Program-made: the position numbers and the translations under genes | Source of the DNA: an uncultured Bacteroidales bacterium | GTDB lineage: Bacteria; Bacteroidota; Bacteroidia; Bacteroidales; WCHB1-69 | Length of the DNA stretch: 28,506 nucleotides | Assembly (NCBI GenBank): GCA_937949745.1 | Contig: CALECM010000020.1 | Location: 1-28,506, forward strand | Direction of reading: 5' to 3' | The notes under the pieces: generated by a model | The model's database searches: none | Told to the model about the DNA's origin: nothing | What the model saw: the letters and a program-made list of their open reading frames with translations, nothing else | Shown here: positions 8,542-16,295 of the stretch, piece after piece | Numbering within the stretch: the stretch's first letter is position 1 | How the letters are laid out: each line of letters starts with the position of its first letter

Positions 8542-9366
8542 TCATTGAGAGCCTAAGTCTATAGTTCGATTTTTTTTCTTATACTTATCATTCAATTTTA
8601 TCTCATTATATAGAGAGGTTCCAAGATGTATGGTTGTGGTTTCATCAAACACCTCAATATGAGCTTTTACTCCAGCATGTTTTTTTGCACTATCAACAGT
8701 CCATAATTCGTTTGTTCCTTTTCTCCTATGAACAACTCGTCCATTATTTCTCGGATAAGTAGTCTTTTCGAAAATAGTTTCGTCTCGCAAAACGGTTTGA
8801 ATATCTAGAGGTGGAAGATTGGAGTTCTCATCATATGCCTCGTCAGGATTTATATACTTATTATCTATGAGCCATGTTTCTATTGAATCTGGAGAAATTA
8901 CACAATCAAGGTCAACTTCATCATTTCTATTTTTGAGAATTTGGATTTTGGGAGTATCCCCAAATTGAGAATCCTTAAAATTTAAAAGAAACCCCAACAA
9001 ACTACTATCTTGAATTCTTCTTTCTGCTAACTCGGCAACAGAAGTTCCTGTATAATTCTCTTTGAGATATTCATAAGTAGAATGATCTTCATGGGTTTTC
9101 TGTTTTTCCCAACTCTTGGGATTTAACTGTTGCATATTCTGAACAAAAACAGAATTTAGAGAAGGATTTTCTTTCAATAGTGTTTCAAGATATGTATCTT
9201 TTATCCCTGTATAGTAGAAAAAATAGTTACTTTTAAAAACATCTTTACTATTTTTAATTTCACTGATTCGCTTTACAGAAGAAAGAAATAATTTTAGTGC
9301 ATCAAAAAAAAGAGTTTTATCACAAAATTGAGCACTTAAAGATGTTTCGTTTATAAATATTTGCAT
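8542..9366 (-). CDS. Putative effector of the four-gene defence-like operon
   Basis: I recognise no family for the whole 274-residue protein. It is the last gene of the operon, one base after the ATPase stop, so it is almost certainly co-produced. The N-terminal 200 residues look globular, without membrane helices or a signal peptide. The C-terminal 65 or so residues show a pattern often seen in small secreted RNase toxins such as the colicin E3 type: GTNELWTVD (Trp222, Asp225), His230, then HIEVF (His236, Glu238), HLG (His247) and a basic tail with Arg267 and Asp270. The inferred role is a nucleolytic effector held in check or activated by the ATPase. The toxin likeness is my own pattern match and needs a structure comparison. 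It could also be a simple structural subunit. Confidence 0.7.
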   Translation of the reverse strand: MQIFINETSLSAQFCDKTLFFDALKLFLSSVKRISEIKNSKDVFKSNYFFYYTGIKDTYLETLLKENPSLNSVFVQNMQQLNPKSWEKQKTHEDHSTYEYLKENYTGTSVAELAERRIQDSSLLGFLLNFKDSQFGDTPKIQILKNRNDEVDLDCVISPDSIETWLIDNKYINPDEAYDENSNLPPLDIQTVLRDETIFEKTTYPRNNGRVVHRRKGTNELWTVDSAKKHAGVKAHIEVFDETTTIHLGTSLYNEIKLNDKYKKKNRTIDLGSQ

Positions 9367-9367
9367 C

Positions 9368-10606
9368 TTATATACCTAATAAGTAATTTAAATCTCTAGT
9401 TGCTTGATCGAAAAAATTGGGAGGCCAATTATTAATTCCACCTTCATCATCAATTTTTATCCTTTCATATAAATCAGATTTATTTTCTTTGTGATCAAAA
9501 TATAAAACATTGACATCATCTTTTGTAACAAATCCATCTTTCACAGCTATACGTATTCCGTTTAGTATATGCTCACTATGGGATTCGACAATAACTTGAA
9601 CTCCTGTAGATGCAATTATTGATAAAAATTTTGAAATTATTGATTGAGCACAAGGATGTAAGTGAGCTTCAGGATTTTCTACAATCAATATTTCATCTGG
9701 TTTTGCAATCAATCCAGCTATAATAATTGGCAAGGAATAGCTAAATCCATAGCCAACATTTGTTGGTTTAAAATATCCTCCTTTTCCATCAGAGTTAATT
9801 CTTAACTTCAGCAAATCTTCACCTTTTATGGGTTCTACTCGAACTCTTGCTCCTTGAAATATTTTATCAATCCAATAATTAACATTATCTTCTACTGTTC
9901 TACTTAGGTCGTTTATATCTTCAGAGAACATTTGTGAATAAGCTTCTAAGATGTCTTCATTTATTAAATCATCTCCTTTTTGATATAAAACATTCACAGC
10001 GTTTTCACCCAAAGCCCCTACGCTAACAAAATGATTTAGAGATTGGTTTTGATAATAGTTTCTCGGCCCGATTCTATCAGCAGATACATAATGTATATTT
10101 GTCAAGTTAATCTTGTTGGTGATAGAAGAAAGTTCCTTTATGTTTGAAATAGGATTATTTAAAAATAAATCAAATAATATATTTTTTGATTCTGGGTATT
10201 TGTCATCAATGTACAAACCGTCTTTTCTGTTGAATTCATATTGAATCGATGAAGATTTTAAATTAATTTTATCAATAAACAATTCGGACGCATCGGCTTT
10301 ATTATTATGCATGAAATAATCTATTGAAAAATCCTCAAAATCAAATCCAAAGCGAACTTGTTCTGAATACAAGTTTTCTTTATTTTTTATGTCATCAAAA
10401 CTACCCAAACTAACATTATCCCCATTGAGAAATATTTTATTTGTTGCTCTATTTATTTGAGCTGATTGACTCAACAAAAGAAAGACTTGAAGTGCTGTTG
10501 ATTTCCCTCTTCCATTAACGCCAGTAAAAAGATTCATGCTATTTAAAGGAATATTTATATCCTTTTTGTATAGCTTAAAATTGTCTATATAAATTGTTTT
10601 TATCAT
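9368..10606 (-). CDS. AAA/ABC-type ATPase, DUF3696-like
   Basis: The protein is a cytoplasmic 412-residue ATPase of the SMC/OLD-like class. The Walker A motif GVNGRGKST is at residues 29-37. A signature-like stretch NVGYGFSYSLPII (283-295) precedes Walker B, ILIVENPEAHLHP (306-318), in which Glu-Asn replaces the usual Asp-Glu. ESHSEHILNGIRIAV (341-355) and a C-terminal WPPNFFDQ (394-401) are typical of DUF3696 proteins. There is no TOPRIM or other nuclease domain, so any cutting must come from a partner. The start overlaps the stop of the DUF262 gene by 4 bases (ATGA) and the next gene follows after one base, pointing to a fixed complex. The likely role is to couple DNA sensing to effector activation. 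Confidence 0.88.
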   Translation of the reverse strand: MIKTIYIDNFKLYKKDINIPLNSMNLFTGVNGRGKSTALQVFLLLSQSAQINRATNKIFLNGDNVSLGSFDDIKNKENLYSEQVRFGFDFEDFSIDYFMHNNKADASELFIDKINLKSSSIQYEFNRKDGLYIDDKYPESKNILFDLFLNNPISNIKELSSITNKINLTNIHYVSADRIGPRNYYQNQSLNHFVSVGALGENAVNVLYQKGDDLINEDILEAYSQMFSEDINDLSRTVEDNVNYWIDKIFQGARVRVEPIKGEDLLKLRINSDGKGGYFKPTNVGYGFSYSLPIIIAGLIAKPDEILIVENPEAHLHPCAQSIISKFLSIIASTGVQVIVESHSEHILNGIRIAVKDGFVTKDDVNVLYFDHKENKSDLYERIKIDDEGGINNWPPNFFDQATRDLNYLLGI

Positions 10607-12183
10607 GATATTATTGGGGTTAATATTTCAAATGTTTTTGAAAACCTAGTTTTTACGCTTTTCTCATTGTTCGTAGATGTCCGAACTGAATTTCTGAAAT
10701 CAGCGTCATTTAACAAGATATTATGATACTGGCTAGTGATATAATCTTTATTTTCAGTTAATTCAGAATTACTTTTTTTATCAAAAAATACTGTTATAGC
10801 ATCGAAAAGAGCAACGTTTACTAAACCTCTACTATTCTCAGTTGGCAACCTAAAGTTTCTGTCCCCAAAAAAGTCCAAAGTTAAATTCATTACTCGAACA
10901 AATCTTTTTTCTAAATCATTAATCTCTTCATCTTTCATCCTGTTTATTTTTTTCATTGCGCCGCCTAAAAACGTATCAAGATCTCCTTTATATTCATTAG
11001 TTCCAAGATCATCAGAAAATGCAAAAAATCTTAATATAGCTTCTCTATCCTTCATCCTTCTAGAAGAAATACCATTGTCTACTGCATTTTTAAAGACCTC
11101 ATAATTTGCTAATTTTGCCAGTAACCTTGTAGATTTCCCTATATATATGCAATTTCTTATTTCTTGTCTGGTTAATGGAGTTCCATTGGAATTTATCCTA
11201 TTAAAAATATCATAAACAATAGACATGGGTACAGAAGGTTTAAGAATATAAAGCAATAATTCTCGATCCTCAATACGCGCTTTCAAATCACCATCCAATT
11301 CATCATAAACTTTTCCGTTTAGATGAGGTAATGCTTCTAAGCCAACTAATTTATAGTCATTGGATAAGAATTCAAAAATAGCCGAAGTGCGCTGAAGGCC
11401 ATCTACAATAATCATTTTTCCTTCTAAATCCTGACTTATGTAAAGGGGAGGAATTGGTATATTAAGAATTAGCGATTCTATAAATCTACTTTTTTGTTGT
11501 GGTTTCCATACTTGGTTTCTTTGAAATTCAGGAATTACAATTTTATTCTGTTCTCTTTTCCTCAATAAGCTAATAACTTGCGTATGGTTTTCTTTTATAT
11601 CTAATTCTTCATTAGAATAAGTTGCAGGATAAATGCTGTCATTGAAGTCATTGGGTTCCAAAAAATCAGATTCATCTAATTGATCATTTATCTTATATAC
11701 TGTTTCTTTTTCTTCATTCGGTAACTCTCTAATATCTAATTTTATTAGCTGAGATGTAGTTAGCCAATTTACAATTGTGCTGTATCTACGAGTAATTGTA
11801 GAATCTGAACCGTCAATCAATTCATATAAAAAAGTTAATAGTTCCCCTCTGCTAAGTCCATCCGATGCAGACTCAATTTTACCTAAAACAATTTTAAACA
11901 GATCATTTTCCTGTAAAATTGTTCTGATTTTCTTTAATCTATTATCTTCGTCTAAAACAATAAGATCTTCGCCCACATCTGTTAATGAAGCAGTGTTTTT
12001 TTGATTATTAAGAAGACCTAAAATTTCAGCTGCTAAACGATAGTATCGGCCCTGTCTATCTGTAAAACCGACATAATCTGCTATTTGAAAGTCTGTTATG
12101 TATTTATTATAGACCGCTTCTACTGTAAGAATTACTCTATTTAATTCATCGGCTTGCGGAACTTGCGTAATTGATATTTTCAT
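10603..12183 (-). CDS. DUF262 protein with N-terminal winged-helix-like domain
   Basis: Residues 200-350 form a DUF262 (ParB/Srx-like) domain. IPEFQRNQVW is at 217-226, NIPIPPLYI at 241-249, IVDGLQRTSAI (the DGQQR-type motif) at 259-269, and FNRINSNGTPLTRQEIRN at 327-344. In GmrS and SspE this domain binds and hydrolyses nucleotides while sensing DNA modification. No DUF1524 HNH nuclease follows; the remaining residues (350-526) are helical. The first 165 residues (IADYVGFTDRQGRYYRLAAEILGL and LTDVGEDLI) look like winged-helix modules found in restriction-enzyme specificity regions. I infer a DNA-recognition and switch subunit. It starts one base after the methyltransferase stop and overlaps the ATPase start by 4 bases. 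Confidence 0.88.
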   Translation of the reverse strand: MKISITQVPQADELNRVILTVEAVYNKYITDFQIADYVGFTDRQGRYYRLAAEILGLLNNQKNTASLTDVGEDLIVLDEDNRLKKIRTILQENDLFKIVLGKIESASDGLSRGELLTFLYELIDGSDSTITRRYSTIVNWLTTSQLIKLDIRELPNEEKETVYKINDQLDESDFLEPNDFNDSIYPATYSNEELDIKENHTQVISLLRKREQNKIVIPEFQRNQVWKPQQKSRFIESLILNIPIPPLYISQDLEGKMIIVDGLQRTSAIFEFLSNDYKLVGLEALPHLNGKVYDELDGDLKARIEDRELLLYILKPSVPMSIVYDIFNRINSNGTPLTRQEIRNCIYIGKSTRLLAKLANYEVFKNAVDNGISSRRMKDREAILRFFAFSDDLGTNEYKGDLDTFLGGAMKKINRMKDEEINDLEKRFVRVMNLTLDFFGDRNFRLPTENSRGLVNVALFDAITVFFDKKSNSELTENKDYITSQYHNILLNDADFRNSVRTSTNNEKSVKTRFSKTFEILTPIIS

Positions 12184-12184
12184 T

Positions 12185-14053
12185 TTAAGTTGCGATAAAT
12201 AAATATTCTTTTACATTATTAGAATTATCCCCTACTTTATGACTCTGATTACCAAAGGAGTATTTATAATCAATCTCCATTAATTCCACATGGGATTTGT
12301 GTCGTTCTAGTATTTCAATCATTTCTTCTTTAGATGGAATGGAATTTGATGAATACGACACCACTAATATACTTTTTTTGAATTTATCAAAAAGTTTGTC
12401 CAATGCTTCATTTACAGTAGACTTAGAATCAAAAGGGGAAGGGTATTTTTTAAACTTCTTCGTTTTTGTGGTTGGGTCAATTTCAACACCATTCCAATTT
12501 TTAATTAATCCTTCAACAAAATGATATCGTCTTACATAATCGTTATCTGACTTGGAGGTTAGATAGGGGGGGTCAAAATAGACAAGATCAACATCTACAT
12601 TTAAATTAAATACATCTTCATTGAAGGATATATTTTTCTGACCATTATCAAATATTGCGTTATTGAAATTGTCTATATTTTCCAAAAAATGTTCCTTTAG
12701 GGATAGTTGTAAATCTCTTCGACCATCATCATATCTATTTCCTGTATAAGTAAAAATGCCCCTTGGCCTTTTTTTCATACATGCTCTAGTAATAGCCGCA
12801 TATGCTATGGACTTCTTATAGTTATCTTCCATCAAATTTATGTTAGCTACTAAATTGTCTAGAAAACTATTATCCTCATCATTAAAATATAGCCCTTTAA
12901 AAGTTTTCGAAATAAATGTACTTGCCTCTACATTAGAACTTAATAACGCCTCTACATCTTTTTCTGCTATTTTTGTTTTTGAGTTTTCAACAATTGACTT
13001 AGTAATATTAGCAGAAAATGCCATAAAATCATTAGAATACACTTGAATGCCTTTCTGCTTTAACATATAAGAAACACAACCACTACCAGAAAATGCATCA
13101 AGTGCAGATTTAAAATCAAGATCTTTTATGGAATCCCACAAAAAAGGAAGTAGCTTATATTTGCTTCCCATATATCTTGTTCCTGGAAAATTAGCTAATA
13201 ACTCTTGCTTGGATTCTAGTTTTTTCTTCCCATTCGTTGAATAAATAACTAGGTCTTGCCCAGTTCTCGTTTCGCTTTTACTGCTAATAAGTCTTTTTGT
13301 GTCAAAGACTTTGGTGTTATGACCTGCATATAATCCACGAACAAACTCTGTATTTGAATTCGTCAAGATTACTTTAGCTCCAATATTGACAAGTCTTTTA
13401 AATTCATCTCTTAATTCAATATGATCATCTGCATAAAAGAAGTCTTTGTTATATCTCTGAAAATCAGAGTATCCCCCGACAGGGTCATAAGGAGGATCTA
13501 AAAAAACGAAGTCATTATGCTGAGCATATCTTCTTAAAACCGTTTTATAGTTGCCACAAATAATTTTCGCATTTTGTAATGCCTCATGAGCCCCTCGTAA
13601 TCTTTTTTCATCACAAATAGTAGGGTTCACATACTTTCCATATGGGACATTAAACTCTCCTTTTTTATTTTCTCTATACAAACCATTAAAGCACGTTCTA
13701 TTTAAAAAAATGAAACGTGCTGCTCTTTCCTCTGGGGATAGTGAAACAATATCACAGCCTCTTACCCTATAATAATTGTGCTCATTGTTTTCAAATGTTT
13801 TAAGAATAGTAATAACGATATCTACATTATCTCTAATGTTAATATAACAATTAATCAACTCGGGATTTATATCGGATAATATCGCTTTAGAAGGTCTTAG
13901 GTGAAAAAATAGAGCTCCTCCTCCTAAGAATGCTTCGATATAGGTATCATAGCAAGAAGGAATGAACTGTTCTAACTCTCCAATGAGTTGAGTTTTACCC
14001 CCTGCCCACTTTAAGAAAGGTTTTATTGCTTTATTTTCTATTGCTTCTAACAT
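12185..14053 (-). CDS. Two-domain (FokI-type) DNA adenine methyltransferase
   Basis: Two class-D12 N6-adenine methyltransferase domains are fused in 622 residues. Domain 1 (about 10-272) has KPFLKWAGGKTQL (11-23), SAM motif AFLGGGALFF (41-50) and catalytic DPPY at 186-189. Domain 2 (about 290-622) has TRYMGSKYKLL (292-302), AFSGSG (320-325) and FDPPY at 493-497. Both are intact and different in sequence, so they are not a recent duplication. This is the build of M.FokI, in which each domain methylates one strand of an asymmetric site. It heads the operon, with a promoter at 14158-14165, and would protect the host's own sites from the downstream genes. The target sequence cannot be read from the protein. 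The base composition is clearly AT-richer than the chromosome around it. Confidence 0.92.
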   Translation of the reverse strand: MLEAIENKAIKPFLKWAGGKTQLIGELEQFIPSCYDTYIEAFLGGGALFFHLRPSKAILSDINPELINCYINIRDNVDIVITILKTFENNEHNYYRVRGCDIVSLSPEERAARFIFLNRTCFNGLYRENKKGEFNVPYGKYVNPTICDEKRLRGAHEALQNAKIICGNYKTVLRRYAQHNDFVFLDPPYDPVGGYSDFQRYNKDFFYADDHIELRDEFKRLVNIGAKVILTNSNTEFVRGLYAGHNTKVFDTKRLISSKSETRTGQDLVIYSTNGKKKLESKQELLANFPGTRYMGSKYKLLPFLWDSIKDLDFKSALDAFSGSGCVSYMLKQKGIQVYSNDFMAFSANITKSIVENSKTKIAEKDVEALLSSNVEASTFISKTFKGLYFNDEDNSFLDNLVANINLMEDNYKKSIAYAAITRACMKKRPRGIFTYTGNRYDDGRRDLQLSLKEHFLENIDNFNNAIFDNGQKNISFNEDVFNLNVDVDLVYFDPPYLTSKSDNDYVRRYHFVEGLIKNWNGVEIDPTTKTKKFKKYPSPFDSKSTVNEALDKLFDKFKKSILVVSYSSNSIPSKEEMIEILERHKSHVELMEIDYKYSFGNQSHKVGDNSNNVKEYLFIAT

Positions 14054-14157
14054 TCTTGTAATATATAAGTTGGACTAAGAATAGGCAAACTGAAAGCCTC
14101 CTTGCAAAGAGCTAAAATATAGCCTATTACTCTTTCACGTTTTTCCCAGCACAACTG

Positions 14158-14165
14158 CAAAGGTA
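14158..14165 (-). promoter_or_regulatory. -7 box of the methyltransferase operon
   Basis: TACCTTTG on the minus strand is a full match to TAnnTTTG, about 105 bases before the methyltransferase start. The -33 element is weak. The leader includes GGAGG at about 14097-14101, too far from the start codon to act as a ribosome-binding site. Confidence 0.55.
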
Positions 14166-14310
14166 CAAAATAGTAGGAAAAAACTGCATTTGAAAATGGG
14201 CTAATCACAAAATATCTCTAATTACCCATATGAAAACAGATTATATGCACTCAACTACAATCTCAAACATATTTTTTCCTTTTTTTTATCTGTTAAACAT
14301 CCCTCTTATG

Positions 14311-14418
14311 GAAAGAATGAATAAGGCAATGCTTTTAGAAGATTTACTCTTTTTGTGAAGCAAAAAGGAAGAAATCTTCTAAAACCCGAAGGGCTTGGCA
14401 TTGACGTTTCATTCTTGG
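14311..14418. repeat. Large nested inverted repeat, possible structured RNA or oriT
   Basis: A perfect 13-bp inverted repeat (ttttagaagattt at 14333-14345, partner at 14372-14384) encloses a second 7-bp one (ctttttg 14349-14355 with caaaaag 14361-14367). Outside them caatgc (14327-14332) pairs with gcattg (14398-14403), and aagaatga (14313-14320) pairs with tcattctt (14409-14416). One arm carries an extra small hairpin (ccc-gaa-ggg, 14385-14393). The layered pairing over 108 bases is well beyond a simple terminator. The strand in use is unknown. Confidence 0.7.
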
Positions 14419-14430
14419 AATATACCTTTG
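14401..14430 (+). promoter_or_regulatory. Plus-strand promoter within the inverted-repeat region
   Basis: TTG at 14401-14403 and TACCTTTG at 14423-14430 are 19 bases apart, matching the Bacteroidota -33/-7 layout. The promoter points right, toward the MITE and the 3' end of the relaxase gene, where no plus-strand gene is seen. It might make an antisense or small RNA, or it may be left over from a lost gene. Confidence 0.5.
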
Positions 14431-14479
14431 TGTACAGATAAATAAAGGATTTCATTAAATTTTATCTTGAAAATAAGAT

Positions 14480-14811
14480 ATTAAACTGGCTCTTCGTCAC
14501 TTTAGGTGATGATTATTTATACTTATTATCATGTAATACACACTATAACAGGCATGTATAGAACATATGGCAATCTCAACTAATTGCGTTTTTTTTGCTA
14601 CTGTTTTTCGTCTATTGAACTGTCTATTAAAGAATAAATACGTTACATAACATAAATATTTTTTGCAAGTTAGGACTATAGACAACTATCTCCTTGAAAA
14701 AGGTAAAATAACTTATGCAAACAATATCGATTCAGTTGCTTGACACTCAGCATAAAATAGCGCTTAGAAGACCGGAAATCATCACCTAAAATAACGAAGA
14801 CCCATTAAACT
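14480..14811. repeat. 8-bp target-site duplication around the MITE
   Basis: The sequence attaaact is present at 14480-14487 and again at 14804-14811, exactly at the outer edges of the 316-bp element. Eight bases is the duplication length known for ISL3-family transposition. Confidence 0.8.
14488..14803. mobile_element. ISL3-type MITE, 316 bp
   Basis: The terminal inverted repeats match at 24 of 27 positions: the left one begins GGCTCTTCGT and the right one, read inward, GGGTCTTCGT; both continue to TTTAGGTGATGATT. Mismatches are at repeat positions 3, 11 and 13. GGCTCTT ends with an 8-bp duplication are typical of the ISL3 family. No transposase fits inside; the longest frame (14497-14685, minus) encodes 62 residues that look like no transposase and overlaps the terminal repeat, so I do not call it a gene. 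This is therefore a non-autonomous derivative that would need a transposase from elsewhere. It lies between the relaxase gene and the defence-like operon without breaking either. Confidence 0.82.
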
Positions 14812-14917
14812 CTCTACTGATACCGTATAGTTAATGCCGTCTATTGAGTAAACCGCCTCATCAGGTAGCTATCTATTTCTTTCCGTATTTCTTCGTACTC
14901 GTTCATATATCTGTGAT

Positions 14918-15862
14918 TTATGATTGTCTGAATCCTCGCTTCGGCTTCTTCTTTATTTTCTTTTTCATCGGAATTTGCTCCTTCTCTTTATTGGCATCAG
15001 GAGTAAGCAAGCCTAATGCAGAGGATAAGCCCAAATCAGGGATATTGAAACTTTGCTTATTTTCAATATCGTTTGAAAGGTTGTCGTCTTGTTTATATGC
15101 AACCTTGTTTTCATTCGGTTCGCCTTGCTTATCTGCATACAATCCAGTCTGCATACCTGCATTTTTTCTTTCATTGGAAATCTGGCGTTCTTGTATATTA
15201 AGTTGTTCGGAGATACTGCCGTTCTTCATCGTGTTGTAGTATTCAAAAGATTCGGTAAGTCCCCGCTTGTAGCCAAATAACTTGTCAAATCCCTGCTCTG
15301 CTTGTTGGAACAGGTTCTTCCTGTCAAAACCGCCCTTAACCGTTCCTTTCGTGGTGTTCTTATGGTTGGTAAGCGGGGATAGCTTCTTTTTGTTAGATTG
15401 GTCTTTTCGGCTCACTATTAAATGACAATGCATATTCAGTTCATTGCTTGACCTGTTTCTACTGAAATGTATTTTGCCGTAAAATTTTATATCCTCTGCC
15501 AATAGCCCTTTGTTGAAGTTCTTAGCATATTCGGGAATGACTACTTCCCGGATATACCGTTTCATAGCTTCGGCTTGTTCCTGTTCCGTATTCCCCATTG
15601 CCCGAAGTTCTTCTTCTGACGGGCTGACATGGATAGCATAAAACTTGGCATCCGTTTTCATAAGTTGCCCGATATTACTGTCTATATCTTTTACAACCTG
15701 TGATTTGTAGATATTATCGTCTGTCAGATTGAAAAAGCCTTCGGTATAGATTCCCTGCTCCATGCGTTCCATATCTTCATGTTCAAGGTAGTTTGCCAGC
15801 TTTCGGCTACTGCCTGCATTATTATATGTTCCTTTGGACGGTGGCGGGAAATCTATGTTCAT
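14918..15862 (-). CDS. BtgB/DUF5712-type mobilisation relaxase
   Basis: The protein is likely the DNA-nicking relaxase of a mobilisable Bacteroidota element. The histidine motif NMHCHLIVSRKD (His145 and His147, residues 143-154) is the metal-binding motif of relaxases. The start (SSRKLANYLEHED at 18-30; FFNLTDDNIYKSQVVKDID at 43-61) resembles the proteins labelled BtgB or DUF5712. The catalytic tyrosine is probably near the N-terminus (Tyr13 or Tyr25), but I cannot decide which. The C-terminal 25 residues are very basic (KKKIKKKPKRG), as expected for DNA binding. The length of 314 residues looks complete. A short upstream frame ends 3 bases before its start, suggesting translational coupling. 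No type IV coupling protein is nearby, so transfer would need a helper element. Confidence 0.82.
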   Translation of the reverse strand: MNIDFPPPSKGTYNNAGSSRKLANYLEHEDMERMEQGIYTEGFFNLTDDNIYKSQVVKDIDSNIGQLMKTDAKFYAIHVSPSEEELRAMGNTEQEQAEAMKRYIREVVIPEYAKNFNKGLLAEDIKFYGKIHFSRNRSSNELNMHCHLIVSRKDQSNKKKLSPLTNHKNTTKGTVKGGFDRKNLFQQAEQGFDKLFGYKRGLTESFEYYNTMKNGSISEQLNIQERQISNERKNAGMQTGLYADKQGEPNENKVAYKQDDNLSNDIENKQSFNIPDLGLSSALGLLTPDANKEKEQIPMKKKIKKKPKRGFRQS

Positions 15863-15865
15863 GGG

Positions 15866-15979
15866 TTACACGTTTATCAGGTCGTTAATTTCGGTTCTTA
15901 GGTTCTCTTTGCGTTTACCGTCCATTACTCCGCAGGTTGCCAGTTCAGAATACAGGGAAATCAACTTCAATAAATTCAT
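15866..15979 (-). pseudogene. Possible C-terminal remnant of a BtgA/BfmA mobilisation protein
   Basis: A 37-residue frame (MNLLKLISLYSELATCGVMD and on to INDLINV) ends 3 bases before the relaxase start. In related elements a BtgA/BfmA accessory protein is encoded immediately upstream of the BtgB relaxase, and the spacing here fits its tail. A stop codon lies three codons upstream of the ATG, so only the tail remains, or else this is a genuine small protein. The family link is from position and memory of similar tails, not from a search. Confidence 0.45.
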
Positions 15980-16295
15980 ATGGGGTTAATGAAAAACATG
16001 AAAGTCATTAATATAATATTTATAGCTTATTATGTAAAATGAATTGATAAAATTTTTATTTTCCAGTTGAAGCTGGGGAGGTGGTGAGGAGTAGGATAAT
16101 CCATTCGTTTACATTACATATTCAAAAAATTTGACTGGATGTATATTATTAATATCTTTAAAATGACAAGTTTTTCAGAGTAGTTAAAAGAGGGAAATCT
16201 ATGAAAATTTGTAATAAATATACATTCCATTTTTATACGGCAAAGACTCTGCATTCTGCCAAACTGCTTGTTAACGGTTCGAGAATTTTGTTCAA
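15980..16295. other. Non-coding AT-rich stretch in the island
   Basis: No convincing gene, promoter or repeat was found here. A plus-strand frame of 32 codons beginning at 16201 has no supporting context. Confidence 0.5.

Noticed and set aside
14158..14167. GTACCTTTGC as a CTnDOT-type attachment core
   Set aside because: It fits the GTAnnTTTGC pattern, but it is fully explained as the -7 box of the methyltransferase operon, and no second copy bounds an element.
14844..15239. Plus-strand frame of 131 codons opposite the relaxase
   Set aside because: It mirrors the relaxase codons; the product is a run of Phe, Ser and Leu typical of an antisense shadow.
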